Positions 11,221-20,989 of a stretch of DNA of 64,000 bases are shown piece after piece. The notes beneath the pieces were generated by a model. That model saw nothing but the letters and a program-made list of their open reading frames with translations. It was not told the origin of the DNA and made no database searches. The stretch's first letter is position 1. Each line of letters opens with the position of its first letter. The position numbers were made by a program, and so were the translations under genes. Location: assembly GCA_951812925.1 (NCBI GenBank), contig OX638371.1, positions 45,606,101 through 45,670,100 on the forward strand, in the 5' to 3' direction. Source of the stretch: Calliopum simillimum (taxonomy: Eukaryota; Arthropoda; Insecta; Diptera; Lauxaniidae).

Positions 11221-12561
11221 TAAATGAGTTTAATATACTTTATCAGAACATTATGGGCTTAAATACTAAGCTTCATAACATAATTCACAGTAGTGAATTT
11301 GAATGTCATATTATCTGTTTTTCTGAAACATGGCTAAAAGCCAGTACGCTAAAAACTGGAGTTTTTGCAAGCAACTTCATAATATATCGTAAAGAAAGAA
11401 TTTCTATTCCAAACAATAATTCCAGTGGTGGTAGTGTTTTAATCGCTGTCTGCTCAAACTTATTAAATCGTTTTGGAGGAGGTCTTAGATATTGAATTCT
11501 GTTGTGTTTTTGTTAAATTTCAACTCTTAATCTTATATATAACCTGTTCATATATTCCACCTCACTCCAGTTATGATGTTTACATTAAACATTATAATGC
11601 AATAAAACTTATAAGCTATAAGTTAAAAGCTGATGCTCACTTAATGGTTACAGGTGATTTTTATTTACCAAATATCTCTTGGAGTTCCAATACTTTGGAT
11701 CCTATAAAATTGCTTCCATCGCCAGGCAACCATCTTGAAGCAGATTTTTTAAATTCTATATTTGCTTTGGGACTTTTTCAAGTAAATCACGTACTGAATC
11801 TGAGATCTAGGACTATAGATTTGATATTATTTGATGAAAGTGATATTATCCGTATCTCACGCTGTGATCCTCTAGTGTTGCCTGAAGACTCATACCATCC
11901 TTAATATTGTATTAGAAGTACTAGTACCATGAAACCAGTTTCACAGCCGCTAAATCTTTTTACTTCAAGAAAACTAATTATTTTTTATTGAATGAGCTGC
12001 TATCTGAAATTGATTGGAACTCTGTTCTTCATCTCGATGAAGACATCATTACGGCTAAAAGTCTTATTGATGCAGTCTTAGCCTTTAATAATGCTGTTAT
12101 CGGTTGTTTTGAACAGGACGTTGTCCTTAGCAAATTAAGCAAAATTAAAATTTCATTTGCTGGAGGACCCGATGGTATTCCATCTTGTGTTCTTAAAAAT
12201 TGCTGTGAGTTCTCGCTTTCCTAATCTATGAAATATTCAAAAAAAATCTCTAACTTGCGGCATTTTCCCTGAAGTGTGGAAAGCATCTTTTATAATTTGT
12301 TTGCTTAAATCTGGTAGCAGATCTATCAAATCTAATTGTAGGGAAATTGCAAAATCAAGCGCACTGCCTAAACTTTCATTTTAACTTTGCAGATTGCTCA
12401 TAGTTCTAATCCTTACATTTCTCCACATTTTAACTTTGAAGATTGCTCATAGTTCTAATCCTTACATTTCTCCATACCAGCATGGCTTTTTGCAAGGTAG
12501 ATCAACTGTACCAAATTTGATGGAGTTCTATACTTGCACAATAAATAATTTTGATGTTATA
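11220..12561 (+). pseudogene. LINE-A ORF2: endonuclease and N-terminal reverse transcriptase
   Basis: An APE-type endonuclease is readable across two frames: ILYQNIMGLNTKLHN, FSETWLKAS and GGSVLIAV (11220-11460), then VTGDFYLPNISW and RTIDLILF (11473-11830). The expected Asn of the GDFN motif is Tyr. RT-linker homology GGPDGIPSCVLKN lies near 12150, and QHGFLQGRSTVPNL near 12480. Multiple frameshifts and stops make it inactive. A 52-bp stretch ending TTACATTTCTCCA is tandemly duplicated at 12378-12478. The frame is cut by the mariner at 12564 and resumes at 13468. Confidence 0.75.
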
Positions 12562-12563
12562 TA

Positions 12564-13465
12564 CTAGGTGTACAAATATGAAACCGGTAATGACATCTAG
12601 CGGTCGATAGCCGTATATGTAGCTCATACCAAATGTCTTAATTGTTCATTCTGTCATCTGTCAACAATATTCAGTTCACAATTTGTCAAGTTTCATAGAA
12701 CAACGCATTTTTTCCGCTCGTAAAGATGTCGAATTTTGTGCCTGAAAACTCTCATTTGCGGGAAGCCAGGCTCGCCAGGCAAAACAGAAAAGGTTTTCTC
12801 CATCGAATCATCACTGGCGAAAAGTGGATTTATTTCAACAATCCCAAACGAAAAAAATCATATTTGAGCCCCGGCCAACGACCCAAATCAACGCCAAGAC
12901 CAAATCGCTTCGGCCGAAAGACAATGCTGTGTATTTTCTGGGATCAGCGTGGTGTTATTTGGTATGAGCTACTAAAACCAGGTGAAACAGTTACTGGTGC
13001 ACGCTACCATCAACAATTGATCGCTTTGAACCGTGCTATACGTCAGAAGAGGCCCGAATTTCAACTTCGCCATGACAAAATTGTATTCCAAGATGACAAC
13101 GCATCGCCATATCGAGCAGCGGTCAATAAAAACTTGGTAGAATCGTACAACTGGGAGCCCCTGCCCCACCCGCCGTACTCACCGGACCTGGCGCCGTCCG
13201 ATTACAATTTGTTTTCATCGATGGGACACGCACTCAACGATTCGCACTTCAATTATTACGAGGAAGTGCAAAAATGGCTTGATGAATGGATAGCCTCAAA
13301 AAACGAAAAATTTTTTTGGCGAGGAATCCATAAATTGCCTGAAAGATGGGACAGATGTGTAGCTAGCGAGGGGAAGTACTTTGAAGATTGAATTTGGAAC
13401 CATTTTCGCAAAATAAACGTGTTTTTTTTAAATAAAAATTACCGGTTTCATATTTGTACACCTAG
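12564..13465 (+). mobile_element. Mariner element, internally deleted, perfect 28-bp TIRs
   Basis: The ends CTAGGTGTACAAATATGAAA plus CCGGTAAT and their exact reverse complement (13438-13465) form 28-bp perfect inverted repeats flanked by TA (12562-12563 and 13466-13467). The 902-bp length is short of the roughly 1.3 kb of intact mariners because the N-terminal half of the transposase is deleted. It inserted in the RT domain of LINE-A; removing it rejoins GATGTTATA to CAGCTTTCGATGTT in the RT active region. Perfect TIRs imply a younger insertion than its host LINE. Confidence 0.95.
12726..13391 (+). pseudogene. Mariner transposase, N-terminal deletion and damaged catalytic motif
   Basis: A 221-residue ORF opens with ATG and a typical mariner start (MSNFVPENSHLREA). 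It then jumps to the catalytic region (RKGFLHRIITG), so the helix-turn-helix DNA-binding part of about 120 residues is gone. In the first catalytic motif the Asp expected before EKW is missing (ITGEKWIYF). The second (VFQDDNASPY) and third (HPPYSPDLAPSDYNLF) motifs are present; mariner uses D,D34D. It ends with TGA at 13389-13391. With no DNA-binding domain and one catalytic Asp absent, the protein cannot transpose DNA, though it might be translated. Confidence 0.92.
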
Positions 13466-13467
13466 TA

Positions 13468-13620
13468 CAGCTTTCGATGTTATTAATCATGATTTGTCGC
13501 TTTTAAAACTCTCTTTGATTGGTTTTCCAAGTTTTCTGCTTGAATGGATTCGATCTTTTTTACGTAACAGACAGTTCCGGATTAAGCCAAATGGGGGCCC
13601 TAGGCCATTCAAATTTTTTT
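13468..13620 (+). pseudogene. LINE-A reverse transcriptase, fragment after the mariner
   Basis: The frame TAFDVINHDLSLLKLSLIGF then SFLLEWIRSFLRNRQF continues the RT domain, between the catalytic Asp region and the GVPQGS motif. Homology ends near 13610, and the remaining stretch to 13742 is unrecognised AT-rich sequence, so the 3' part of the LINE has been lost. Confidence 0.7.
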
Positions 13621-14228
13621 AATAATTGTCAAATTAATCTTCTTTTATGCATTTGTAGAATTTTAACAGCTTATTCATATCATTTAAAGGTTGTAAACAC
13701 AATAAAACAATCAAAATAGTTTTTTTCTGACAAATTATATATCGACGGCTTATATTCAATACCCTCTATCTACAATTTTCACGAAAATTAGTTTTTGATG
13801 GTAAAACCTTCATTGAGACAAATGGCATCTATGATATTAATTCCAAACGAAAAATTTGCTTCCAGAGCTACTTTTTTCCATTTAAAGAAATTCACTATCT
13901 ACAGCAATCGATTTTGTGAAATGCAATATCCTCTATCTACATATGAAAAATGAAAGATTTTTCACTTAATTATATTTATTGGGTGGCCGTTAAATACAAG
14001 GTCATGAAAAACGGTCGTCAATCGGCTCCAAATGGCGTAAATAAATTTTCTTGATTTTTTCAGTTTTGTATGTTGAACCTTGATAGCCCTGCTGAGTCGT
14101 GATTGGCCCTTCTGTAAACAAACAGATAAGGCTAGACGCATGAAATTTGGTACAGATGAAAACAATATTGGCAGGCTATCTGGGATCAAAAATGGGCGTG
14201 ATCGGTTAAACTTGATTAGAAAATTAAT

Positions 14229-15243
14229 ACAATTGAGGAGTGTCCGCACCAAAGGGCCTAGGTACCATTTCGAGGCAAAAGTTGTGTCATAATATGAATC
14301 GGGTGACATTTTGTTAGAAATGATAATAATTGTTTTCTGTTTTCACGAAAAATTGACTCAATGGCGTGGAATTGATGGCATTAAGTTAAAAAAATTATAC
14401 CGGTCAAATAACTGATTTTTATAGCACATAACTTAGGCCCTTTGGTACGGCCACTCCTCAATTGTATATACGAGTCATAAGAAACTGGGTATTAGAGCGG
14501 TATCCAGACGGACTTGTGAATGCAAAACATGAGTACTGAAATCTGAGCTCAGATTTGTATATAAAGTACCCCAAGTTACTAGAAAGTCCCTTCTCCCCGC
14601 CCAAGCCTACCATAGTCTTGCGCCCTATGGTGGACTGGGATTAGTGGTGAGCAAACCAAGACCAAGATCATAGCAGTCTTGGTCTTGGTCTTGTTCTTGC
14701 ATATTGTGTCTTGGTCATTAAGTCTTGGTCTCAAAGATGCCAAATTTTGAATTGAGATATGATTTTATGCTTGAAACGGGCGTGACACACCTATTAACTA
14801 TAAATTCGAAAGACTTAAAAGCAGTCTTGGTCTTGATGATAATCCTTAGCAAGACCAAGATCACAGAAGTCTTGGTCTAGCAATGATATCAGCGTCTAAT
14901 ACCGAGAACAAGACCAAGAATCAAGACCAAGACTAACTTTGCTCATCACTAACTGGGATTTCCTTATTACGCATCTAAACTAGGATTTTTTCTATCATGT
15001 AAAAATTCTGAGTTATCTTTTCTTAGAAGTCAAAAAATCACTGTTTTGAGGCCTACTTAAAGCTATATAGCAAGCTATAAGCAAGGATAACTCAGGATCC
15101 TTACATGATAGAAAAAAAACCAAGTTTAAATTCATAATAAGCAGATCAAAATTCAAAATAAATGGCTATAAAAAATAAGGACCTATAAGTCTGAGCTCAG
15201 GTTTCGGTTCTCATATTTTGCAATCTCAAGTCCGCCAGGCGCC
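14229..15243. repeat. Fold-back (inverted repeat) cargo inside transposon copy 2
   Basis: Several nested inverted pairs are seen. ACAATTGAGGAGTGTCCGCACC (14229-14250) is mirrored by GGCCACTCCTCAATTGT near 14466. A block at 14500-14556 (CAGACGGACTTGTGAATGCAAA) is mirrored at 15190-15243, and AACTAGGATTTTTTCTATCATG (near 14970) is mirrored near 15100-15125. The last two pairs form the arms of one long palindrome with the MITE in its loop. The sequence from 13970 to 14110 resembles 36800-36920. No coding capacity. Confidence 0.75.
14642..14951. mobile_element. hAT-type MITE, 310 bp, 8-bp TSD
   Basis: It starts TAGTGGTGAGCAAA and ends TTTGCTCATCACTA, with ACTGGGAT on both sides (14634-14641 and 14952-14959). 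The interior is dominated by CAAGACCAAGA and its complement TCTTGGTCTTG, which let it fold back. It has no ORF. It lies inside a fold-back that lies inside transposon copy 2. Confidence 0.92.
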
Positions 15244-15609
15244 TAACCTATTTTGAGTTTTCTTTTGCTAAAAAACCATCTATAAATAAACAATTCATAA
15301 AAAAATTGGTTTTTATTATTGTGCAATAGGCTCTATCTGCTTGTTTGAACACGCATTTTATACTATATTTGAATTGCAATATCCTCTATCTGCCATAATA
15401 AGGCGAATAACCAAGGTTTTTTTTAATTTTTTTATTTGAGGGATCTAGCGGCTCTTTTTAATTAATATCGTAGTACTTCTTTTGATTAACAATATAAAAA
15501 ATAGCGAATAAAACAGTTTGTTTGCTCTCCTGAAAAATTTGGTTTTTGTAGATAGAGTGTATTGAATATAAGCCGTCGATATTATTTTGATTTTACATAA
15601 TTTACAGTA

Positions 15610-16210
15610 TAGTAATTTATAAAATAATCTTTGGACATCTCTTATAAATATTAAAACGACGTTCATCTGTAAAATACTTTTTCCTACATTTCAGATCACT
15701 AAAATTATTAATGACATCTTCAAAATTAATTTGACGAAGAACATCCGATTCAATGGACATCAGACTTAGCATGTCCAATCGTTCTCGTTTTTTATGCGTT
15801 TCAACTTTGAAAAAGAGCGCTCTGTTGTACAATTTGTAATCATAAGAGTTAAAAAAGTTGGGAAGATCAATGTCCACGCTTGGGAACAGTTTCAAGATTA
15901 TCTCGAATCAAACTTTCGTAGAGTTCAGGTTTTGTTGAAATTTTGATTTGATAAAATCGTGAAACTGTTTGAGTTAAGGACAAAAACCTTCCAAATCGTC
16001 AGGGTAGAAGTCAACTAAACCGGCAATTTTTTCCTGGTTCTCATTATCTGTCAAACTAAAGTCAGCCAAAAATGAAAATCTCTTCGAAACCTGTAAAGAA
16101 ACTTGGCTTCGGCTGTTGATTTCGATCTTGAGCGTATCGATTTTGGAGTCCTCATTATGAATGCCATATCAATTCTACTGAGTCGGTTCAAGAATAGTTT
16201 CTTTTATTTG
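15610..16210 (-). pseudogene. hAT transposase remnant, C-terminal part
   Basis: Minus-strand ORF (15617-15895) of 92 residues includes NSYDYKLYNRALFFKV, RLDMLSLMSIESDVLRQINF and DVINNFSDLKCRKKYF. The pattern of LMSIES..LR.I.FEDVI..F...K.RK is what I know from the C-terminal tail of a subgroup of hAT-like (TTF/ZMYM-type) transposases. Upstream on the minus strand, up to about 16210, further fragments are present in other frames. No ends or target duplication could be found. It starts just after transposon copy 2. Confidence 0.55.
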
Positions 16211-17185
16211 CTTTAAGAAATCTTCTATGGGATTCTAGCATCGATTTGCCCCCTTATACACATCGGTTGAAGATAATTAATTTATCTACTCTAAAAAATC
16301 GGAGAACCATGCTTAACATATGTTTTATACTTAAGCTTATAAAAGGCGACATTATTAGTGAATACTTATTATGTATGGTTACCCAACTAGAAATTTTGAA
16401 TTTTTCCATATGCGTCATCATAGAACTAACTACATGCTTCAAGAGCCACTTGTACGCTCTTGTGGTGACTTAAATATGGTTTTTAGTGTAATCGATTTTA
16501 ATGAATCCATTAATCAAACTAATGAAAAAATTATAGATTACTTGTAAAACATCATTCTATAAGATTGTAGCTGCTTGTCACAGAGTGCTACTTTGCTATT
16601 TTCTTTAAGAACTAAGCGTCCTTTGTGCACGCGTTCTTTTGAATATGAGCATCTACTGTCCATAACTGTATCAACTCATTATATCGCTTAACTGCGGTAT
16701 CATTTCCAGCCTACAAGAAATACAACGATTATTATGACATGCATCGTTACATCATCCATCCACTAAATTCATTTAGATGGTAATTCATCATACCAGCTTC
16801 CACAAAGCGTTTCATCTAATAATGTGGCCATAGCGCTCCTTCCAGCGCTTTTCGTCGAGATAGTGGTTGCAATGTATAGCGTTCTTCTAGCGCTAGGGTG
16901 TTTCGCGAGCACCATCCTCTGCTGCACCCTAGCTCCTGGGCAAAGAGTTTCGAAAAGCAATTTAAGGAAACTCTTGCAAGTATTCTTTCAAATTGTTTAC
17001 TTCAATAATGCTTTGTTCCGGTACTATTTGAGCCACCTTGTTTGTAATCACTACTTCCGAATCCAGCCGTCTGTTACCTTGCTCTTATTTGTGAGCTGAT
17101 TTTGTACAAAACTATAATTTTTGGTCTCGCTTAATTGTTTTAATGTTTATATTTTTGAATTGTATTATAAAATAATAATTATTGG
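16211..17185. other. No supported gene
   Basis: Contains short ORFs on both strands without recognisable domains. On the minus strand near 16600-16700 a stretch reads AVKRYNELIQLWTVDAHIQ, which looks protein-like but is isolated and ends quickly. The GC-rich patch at 16820-16950 with AGCGCT palindromes might be part of another repeat. I see nothing that can be named. Confidence 0.35.
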
Positions 17186-18072
17186 AATAAATAAATAAAT
17201 ATTCTGGAGGAAAATTCAGTAAAATCGTATGTGGGACATGGCGGCAGAATGGGTTAAAAAGTCTAATTATTACCTCAACATAACAGGTCCTAAAATTCTG
17301 AAAAAATTCAAGCAAATTCCTTGATGAAAAATAAATCGATTTTGTTCATGATTTTTCTTTAATTCAAGCCCCCCATGTCGAGAAAAAAAAAACGAGAAAC
17401 GCTAAATTTTTTCGTTTGTTACTCGGCATGGGGGGCTAAAATTGAAAAAACATCATAAACAAAGTCGACTTATTTTTCTTCAAGGAATTTGCTTGAATTT
17501 TTTTACAATTTTAGGACCTTTTATGTGGCCATAATGAGCAATTTAGATTTTAACCCATTCTGTCGTCATGTCCCACATTCGATGGGGGCTTAAATTAAAA
17601 AAAAAAATCATAAACAAAGTCGACTTATTTTTCACCAACGAATTTGCTTGAATTTTTTCCGAATTTTAGGACCAGTTATGTGGCCGTAATGAGCGATTTA
17701 GACTTTTTAACCCATTCTCTCGCCATGTCCCACATTCGATATTTCTGAATTTTTACTCCAGAATATTTGTTATATATCCCGCAATATTGGCTTATGTGTC
17801 GCTAAGGTGTGCTCGAACGCATGTCGTCAAAAATCTCGTTTTTAACCCAAAATTTAGCGTTTTTCGTTTTTTACTCGGCAGGGAGCGTTTAAATTAAAAA
17901 ACATAATAAACAAAGTCGGTTTATTTTTATCAAGTAATTTGCTAGATTTTTTCAGAATTTTAGGACCTGTTATGTGGCCGTAATGAGCGATTTAGACTTT
18001 CTAACCCATTCTGTCGCCATGTCCCACATACGATTTTACTGAATTTTACTCCAGAATATTTATTTATTTATT
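17186..18072. repeat. Fold-back element with inverted and tandem ~190-bp units
   Basis: The ends (17186-17280 and about 17980-18072) are near-perfect inverted repeats of about 90 bp or more: AATATTCTGGAGGAAAATTC, then GTATGTGGGACATGGCGGCAG. Inside, one unit is inverted (about 17195-17370) and three are direct (about 17430-17590, 17590-17775, 17880-18070), each carrying AACAAAGTCGACTTATTTTT, TTTTAGGACCTGTTATGTGG and CCCATTCTGTCGCCATGTCC. A CCCCCCATG...CATGGGGGG palindrome joins the inverted and direct parts. A partial unit lies at 18105-18155 outside the end. No ORF is convincing. Confidence 0.82.
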
Positions 18073-18593
18073 TTATATTTATTTAAGTTCGTTTACTGAG
18101 CTGTAATGCCCTTATAAATTTTCGACTTTTTAACCCATTCTGTCGCCATGTCCTTCTACGCCTCAGTTTAGTCGGATTTTTAAAATGTAGTCCTCATCCA
18201 ATTTTATATAAAGAATAAAAAGCAGAAAACTTCCAAATCTCATACAAAAATCGAATTTCAAAAAACTAAAAAAGAGTTTTTCTCAAAACAACAAAAATGT
18301 AGTTTTAGCCCTACGATATAAGGGAAGATTATTTTTGGACATGCCCATATACCCTGCGTATAGGTATAAAAAAATATTTTTGGACATGCAATTTTTGTGT
18401 TTTAAACCATCAATATCGTAATTCACATACGCATATATCACCATCCTTAAACCAGTTAATCAGCGATTAAACACAAACTTAAAATTTGTAAATGAAATTC
18501 TTTAAATAAAACTTTGCATCTATTTTTTAAGAGTAGCTTACAGCACGATTTTATTCGATTCTTCAAATTGTTATTCTATTTGTTTATTTATAG

Positions 18594-18785
18594 CAGAATA
18601 AAAGTATTTCCATACTTCAAAGGGGTACATTGTTAAATAAACCTGAAAATCACAAGTGTTTAGAAGGCAAAAAAAGCGAATTCAATGAAAATGAAGTACC
18701 TCTTTGCCAAGCATGCAACACTCATGAAGCGCGGTTTGTCTGTGCAGGATGTGGCAGCCAATGGTATTGCAGCAGAAGGTGTCAG
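18594..18785 (+). CDS. Penultimate exon of a MYND zinc-finger gene
   Basis: The exon follows TTTATTTATAG (acceptor 18592-18593) and ends at CAG|GTAAGT (GT 18786-18787). Its 64 codons start QNKSISILQRG in phase 0 and finish with VPLCQACNTHEARFVCAGCG and SQWYCSRRCQ. The cysteine spacing C-x2-C-x7-C-x2-C-x5-C-x3-C is the first part of a MYND finger, a zinc-binding protein-interaction module usually found in transcriptional corepressors and chromatin proteins. The last His and Cys come from the next exon. I cannot name the gene; many fly proteins end in such a finger. Whether it belongs to the gene at 1.6-8.0 kb is open. Confidence 0.85.
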
Positions 18786-18842
18786 GTAAGTCCAAATTCA
18801 ATTTTTCATTCCATTCTAAAACTGTATAATATTTTCGTTTAG

Positions 18843-18884
18843 GTTTCTGCATGGGATAAACACTCGGACACATGTAAGGAGTAG
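18843..18884 (+). CDS. Last exon of the MYND zinc-finger gene
   Basis: After TTTCGTTTAG (18841-18842) the frame continues VSAWDKHSDTCKE and stops at TAG 18882-18884. His and Cys in KHSDTC supply the final two zinc ligands (C-x7-H-x3-C), so the MYND domain is complete and C-terminal. The 57-bp intron (18786-18842) is typical of fly genes. AATAAA at 18908-18913 is a good poly(A) signal 24 bp past the stop. Confidence 0.85.
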   Translation, partial: VSAWDKHSDTCKE

Positions 18885-18907
18885 CAGTCTTTTTTAGAAT
18901 TTATAAT

Positions 18908-18913
18908 AATAAA
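18908..18913 (+). promoter_or_regulatory. Poly(A) signal AATAAA of the MYND gene
   Basis: Canonical hexamer 24 bp after the TAG stop, in an AT-rich 3' UTR. It supports the MYND exon being the true 3' end of a transcript. Confidence 0.6.
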
Positions 18914-19347
18914 ATATTCAAAAACGAGAAATGTTATTTCATCTTCTTAAGTAGATGCCAATTTATTAATAATTTATGAAAACAGTTTTTTTTTAAATAT
19001 ATAAAATTCGCAAGTATTAGCGTTAAAAAATGCTTGAAATCATATATTCTCAATCTTATTTTTGAGCTTACGTATGTAGTTTAAAAGATAATGATTACTT
19101 GTGTTTACTACCATTAATATCCTATATGATATCTAGACCAGGCAAAAAAGATGAGATGCTTGCACTAATCCCAAGGTTCATAAAACTTATACCAATCGAA
19201 CCCTGAACATCATATCAAAATGGGTCCACGTAATTTTTCCGGGAAGTTATGTAAATTAATGGTGGGTAATGGCGGAAATTTAACTGCGCTGATTCATTGG
19301 CGCAAGCGCAATTGCGCCAGATGCTATACGACTACTGAATCAATAAC
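18914..19347. other. Intergenic spacer, no gene seen
   Basis: AT-rich sequence after the MYND gene. A GC-richer patch at 19260-19330 with GGCGCAAGCGCAATTGCGCC is self-complementary but carries no ORF. Confidence 0.4.
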
Positions 19348-19970
19348 ACAGTGCGACACATGAAAAGTGAACTAAAATCCGTTATAAGGCGTCGAAGTAC
19401 TCGCCAAAACAAGTAATTCTGCCAGAGCGTTTTGCAAAGTTGACTCATATAAGGATTTTATGGATTTTTTTCGGTTAAGTTTGTTCGGCATTTTTTTTCT
19501 TCTATACAATAGCTACAACATTGCTGAAGTCATCAAAACAATATCTCGGCTTGTTACCGAGATATGTCCATATGAAAAAACCGAAAAATCGCTCAAAATC
19601 CAATTTGAGGCAAAAAGTTGCAATTTTCAGCATTATAATTATAATTATCCAGCTGAAAATTGAAAGTTTGAGCGATTTTGAGCGATTTTTCGATTTTTTC
19701 ATATGGCTATATCTCGGTAACGAGCCCGAGATATTGTTTTGATGACTTCAGCAATGTTGTAGCTATTGTATAGAAGAAAAAAAATGCCGAACAAACTTAA
19801 CCGAAAAAAATTCATATAGTGCCTTAAAATCGCAAAAATGTCCATAAAATCCTTATATGAGTCAACTTTGCACAACGCTCTGGCAGAATTACTTGTTTCG
19901 GCGAGTACTTTCGACGCCTTATAACGGATTTTAGTTCACCGTCAATGACTTGAAAAATGTTGCACTGTGC
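19348..19970. repeat. Long palindrome, arms about 265-280 bp
   Basis: 19377-19640 and about 19660-19939 are near-exact reverse complements. Paired blocks include GTGAACTAAAATCCGTTATA with its mirror at 19920-19939, and ATATCTCGGTAACGAG with its mirror. The centre lies near 19658 in AATTATAATTATCCAGC. A weaker CACAGTGC / GCACTGTG pair extends it outwards. ORFs in both arms are mirror images and not genes. A fold-back transposon is likely; I found no clear target duplication. Confidence 0.85.
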
Positions 19971-20985
19971 ACACAACGAGTATTGATGTAAGCAAGTTCT
20001 AATAACACAGTCCTGCATGGGTTTTCCTCTAAGTTTTAAAAAGCGATTTATATAGATTTAAGTGTGCTGATTTCGAGAAAAATAGTGAAAAAATTCCAGC
20101 ACGTCACAATTTTTAGAGATTTAAGTTTTACTTAAGTGCCTTTTTTTATATACAAGACTACCACGCCTATACTACTGAACGTATCAAAACCATATTTGCA
20201 CCAGATGTTTTTTTGGTGCTCCAATACATTTATAAGAAATATGGGATCGATTGGACAACCCCTCATACAAAAAAAACCCAAAATAATTGAAAATTTTATT
20301 TGAGTCGCTCCTACGCCTATACCAGTAAGTATATTGAAACCATATTAACAGCATATATCCGCCTGATATTCCAGCAGATTTGTCTTGACAATAGGGGTAA
20401 TCGAATGAAAGTACGGTGCGCTCGGTATGCAAAAAAAATATACCACAAACAAAAAAAAAGCGCATATCTACTTACTTGACCTGCATTATGAAACTTGATA
20501 TCTGGATGAATTTTATGCATAATATTTATCTTGATCGTACGGGGAGCACCAAAAATATGTATGGCACAAGAATGGTTTAAATATGTTGAGTATTTTAGTC
20601 GTGATATTGAAGAGTACGTCAGCACAAACGATTGAATTAATAAGTTTTCAAATGCTGCACAGAAGAACAAGTGTACCCCTCTTAAAATTACGAGAGTGCT
20701 GTTTAATGTATTTTTTGATGCTGAGCCCAAATCCGTTTACAGAATTGCTCCGTCCGAATTTTGAGAAAATTTAAAAAAAACAGTGAAAAACACACGATTT
20801 TTCATTTAGGTTATGAAAACTGGAATATCCCAAAATTCTGACGTGATGGAAAGAAACCAAGTTCAGATTCGAGATTAAGAGGTCCCAAACCACCATAATT
20901 GGCTGCAAAAATCAAGAGAGGAAAAAAAAGTGTCGAATTTGCAGGCCTGTGTAATTTATAAACTCACAATAACTAATAAATTATT
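19971..20985. other. No supported gene; short diverged repeats
   Basis: CCACGCCTATACTACTGAACG (near 20161) and CTACGCCTATACCAGTAAG (near 20312) are diverged copies of one motif followed by ATT/CAAACCATATT. The 137-residue minus-strand ORF here has no recognisable domain and biased composition. Probably old repeat sequence. Confidence 0.35.
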
Positions 20986-20989
20986 TTAG

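Larger units (their letters stand above)
8484..13620 (+). mobile_element. LINE-A: degenerate Jockey/CR1-like non-LTR retrotransposon with nested insertions
   Basis: Pieces of one plus-strand LINE are collinear: a zinc-finger ORF1 start (8595-9118), the ORF1 end (10664-11200), endonuclease (11220-11900), and reverse transcriptase (12100-12561 and 13468-13610). Two later insertions interrupt it, a palindromic hAT-type element (9119-10663) and a mariner (12564-13465), each flanked by a target duplication of the LINE sequence. The RT breaks off after FLLEWIRSFLRNRQF; the rest of ORF2 and the 3' tail are missing. It also carries an internal 52-bp tandem duplication near 12378-12478. It differs from the LINE at 59.7 kb. 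Confidence 0.8.
13743..15578 (+). mobile_element. DNA transposon copy 2, same ends as copy 1, no transposase
   Basis: The element begins CGACGGCTTATATTCAATAC and ends TATTGAATATAAGCCGTCG at 15578, with ATAT on both sides (13739-13742, 15579-15582). Its first roughly 200 bp and last roughly 310 bp match the ends of copy 1 (4646-4850, 6305-6613) with point differences. The centre is different: the transposase is gone and replaced by about 1.3 kb made of a fold-back repeat (14229-15243) into which a hAT MITE has inserted. It is therefore a non-autonomous derivative. One end mutation (AGAGTGTATTG for AGAGGGTATTG) is visible in the right TIR. Confidence 0.88.

Noticed and set aside
16769..16960. 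GC-rich minus-strand ORF of 63 residues
   Set aside because: No recognisable motif and no splice or promoter context.
20317..20730. 137-residue minus-strand ORF
   Set aside because: No domain, biased composition, and lies among diverged repeats.
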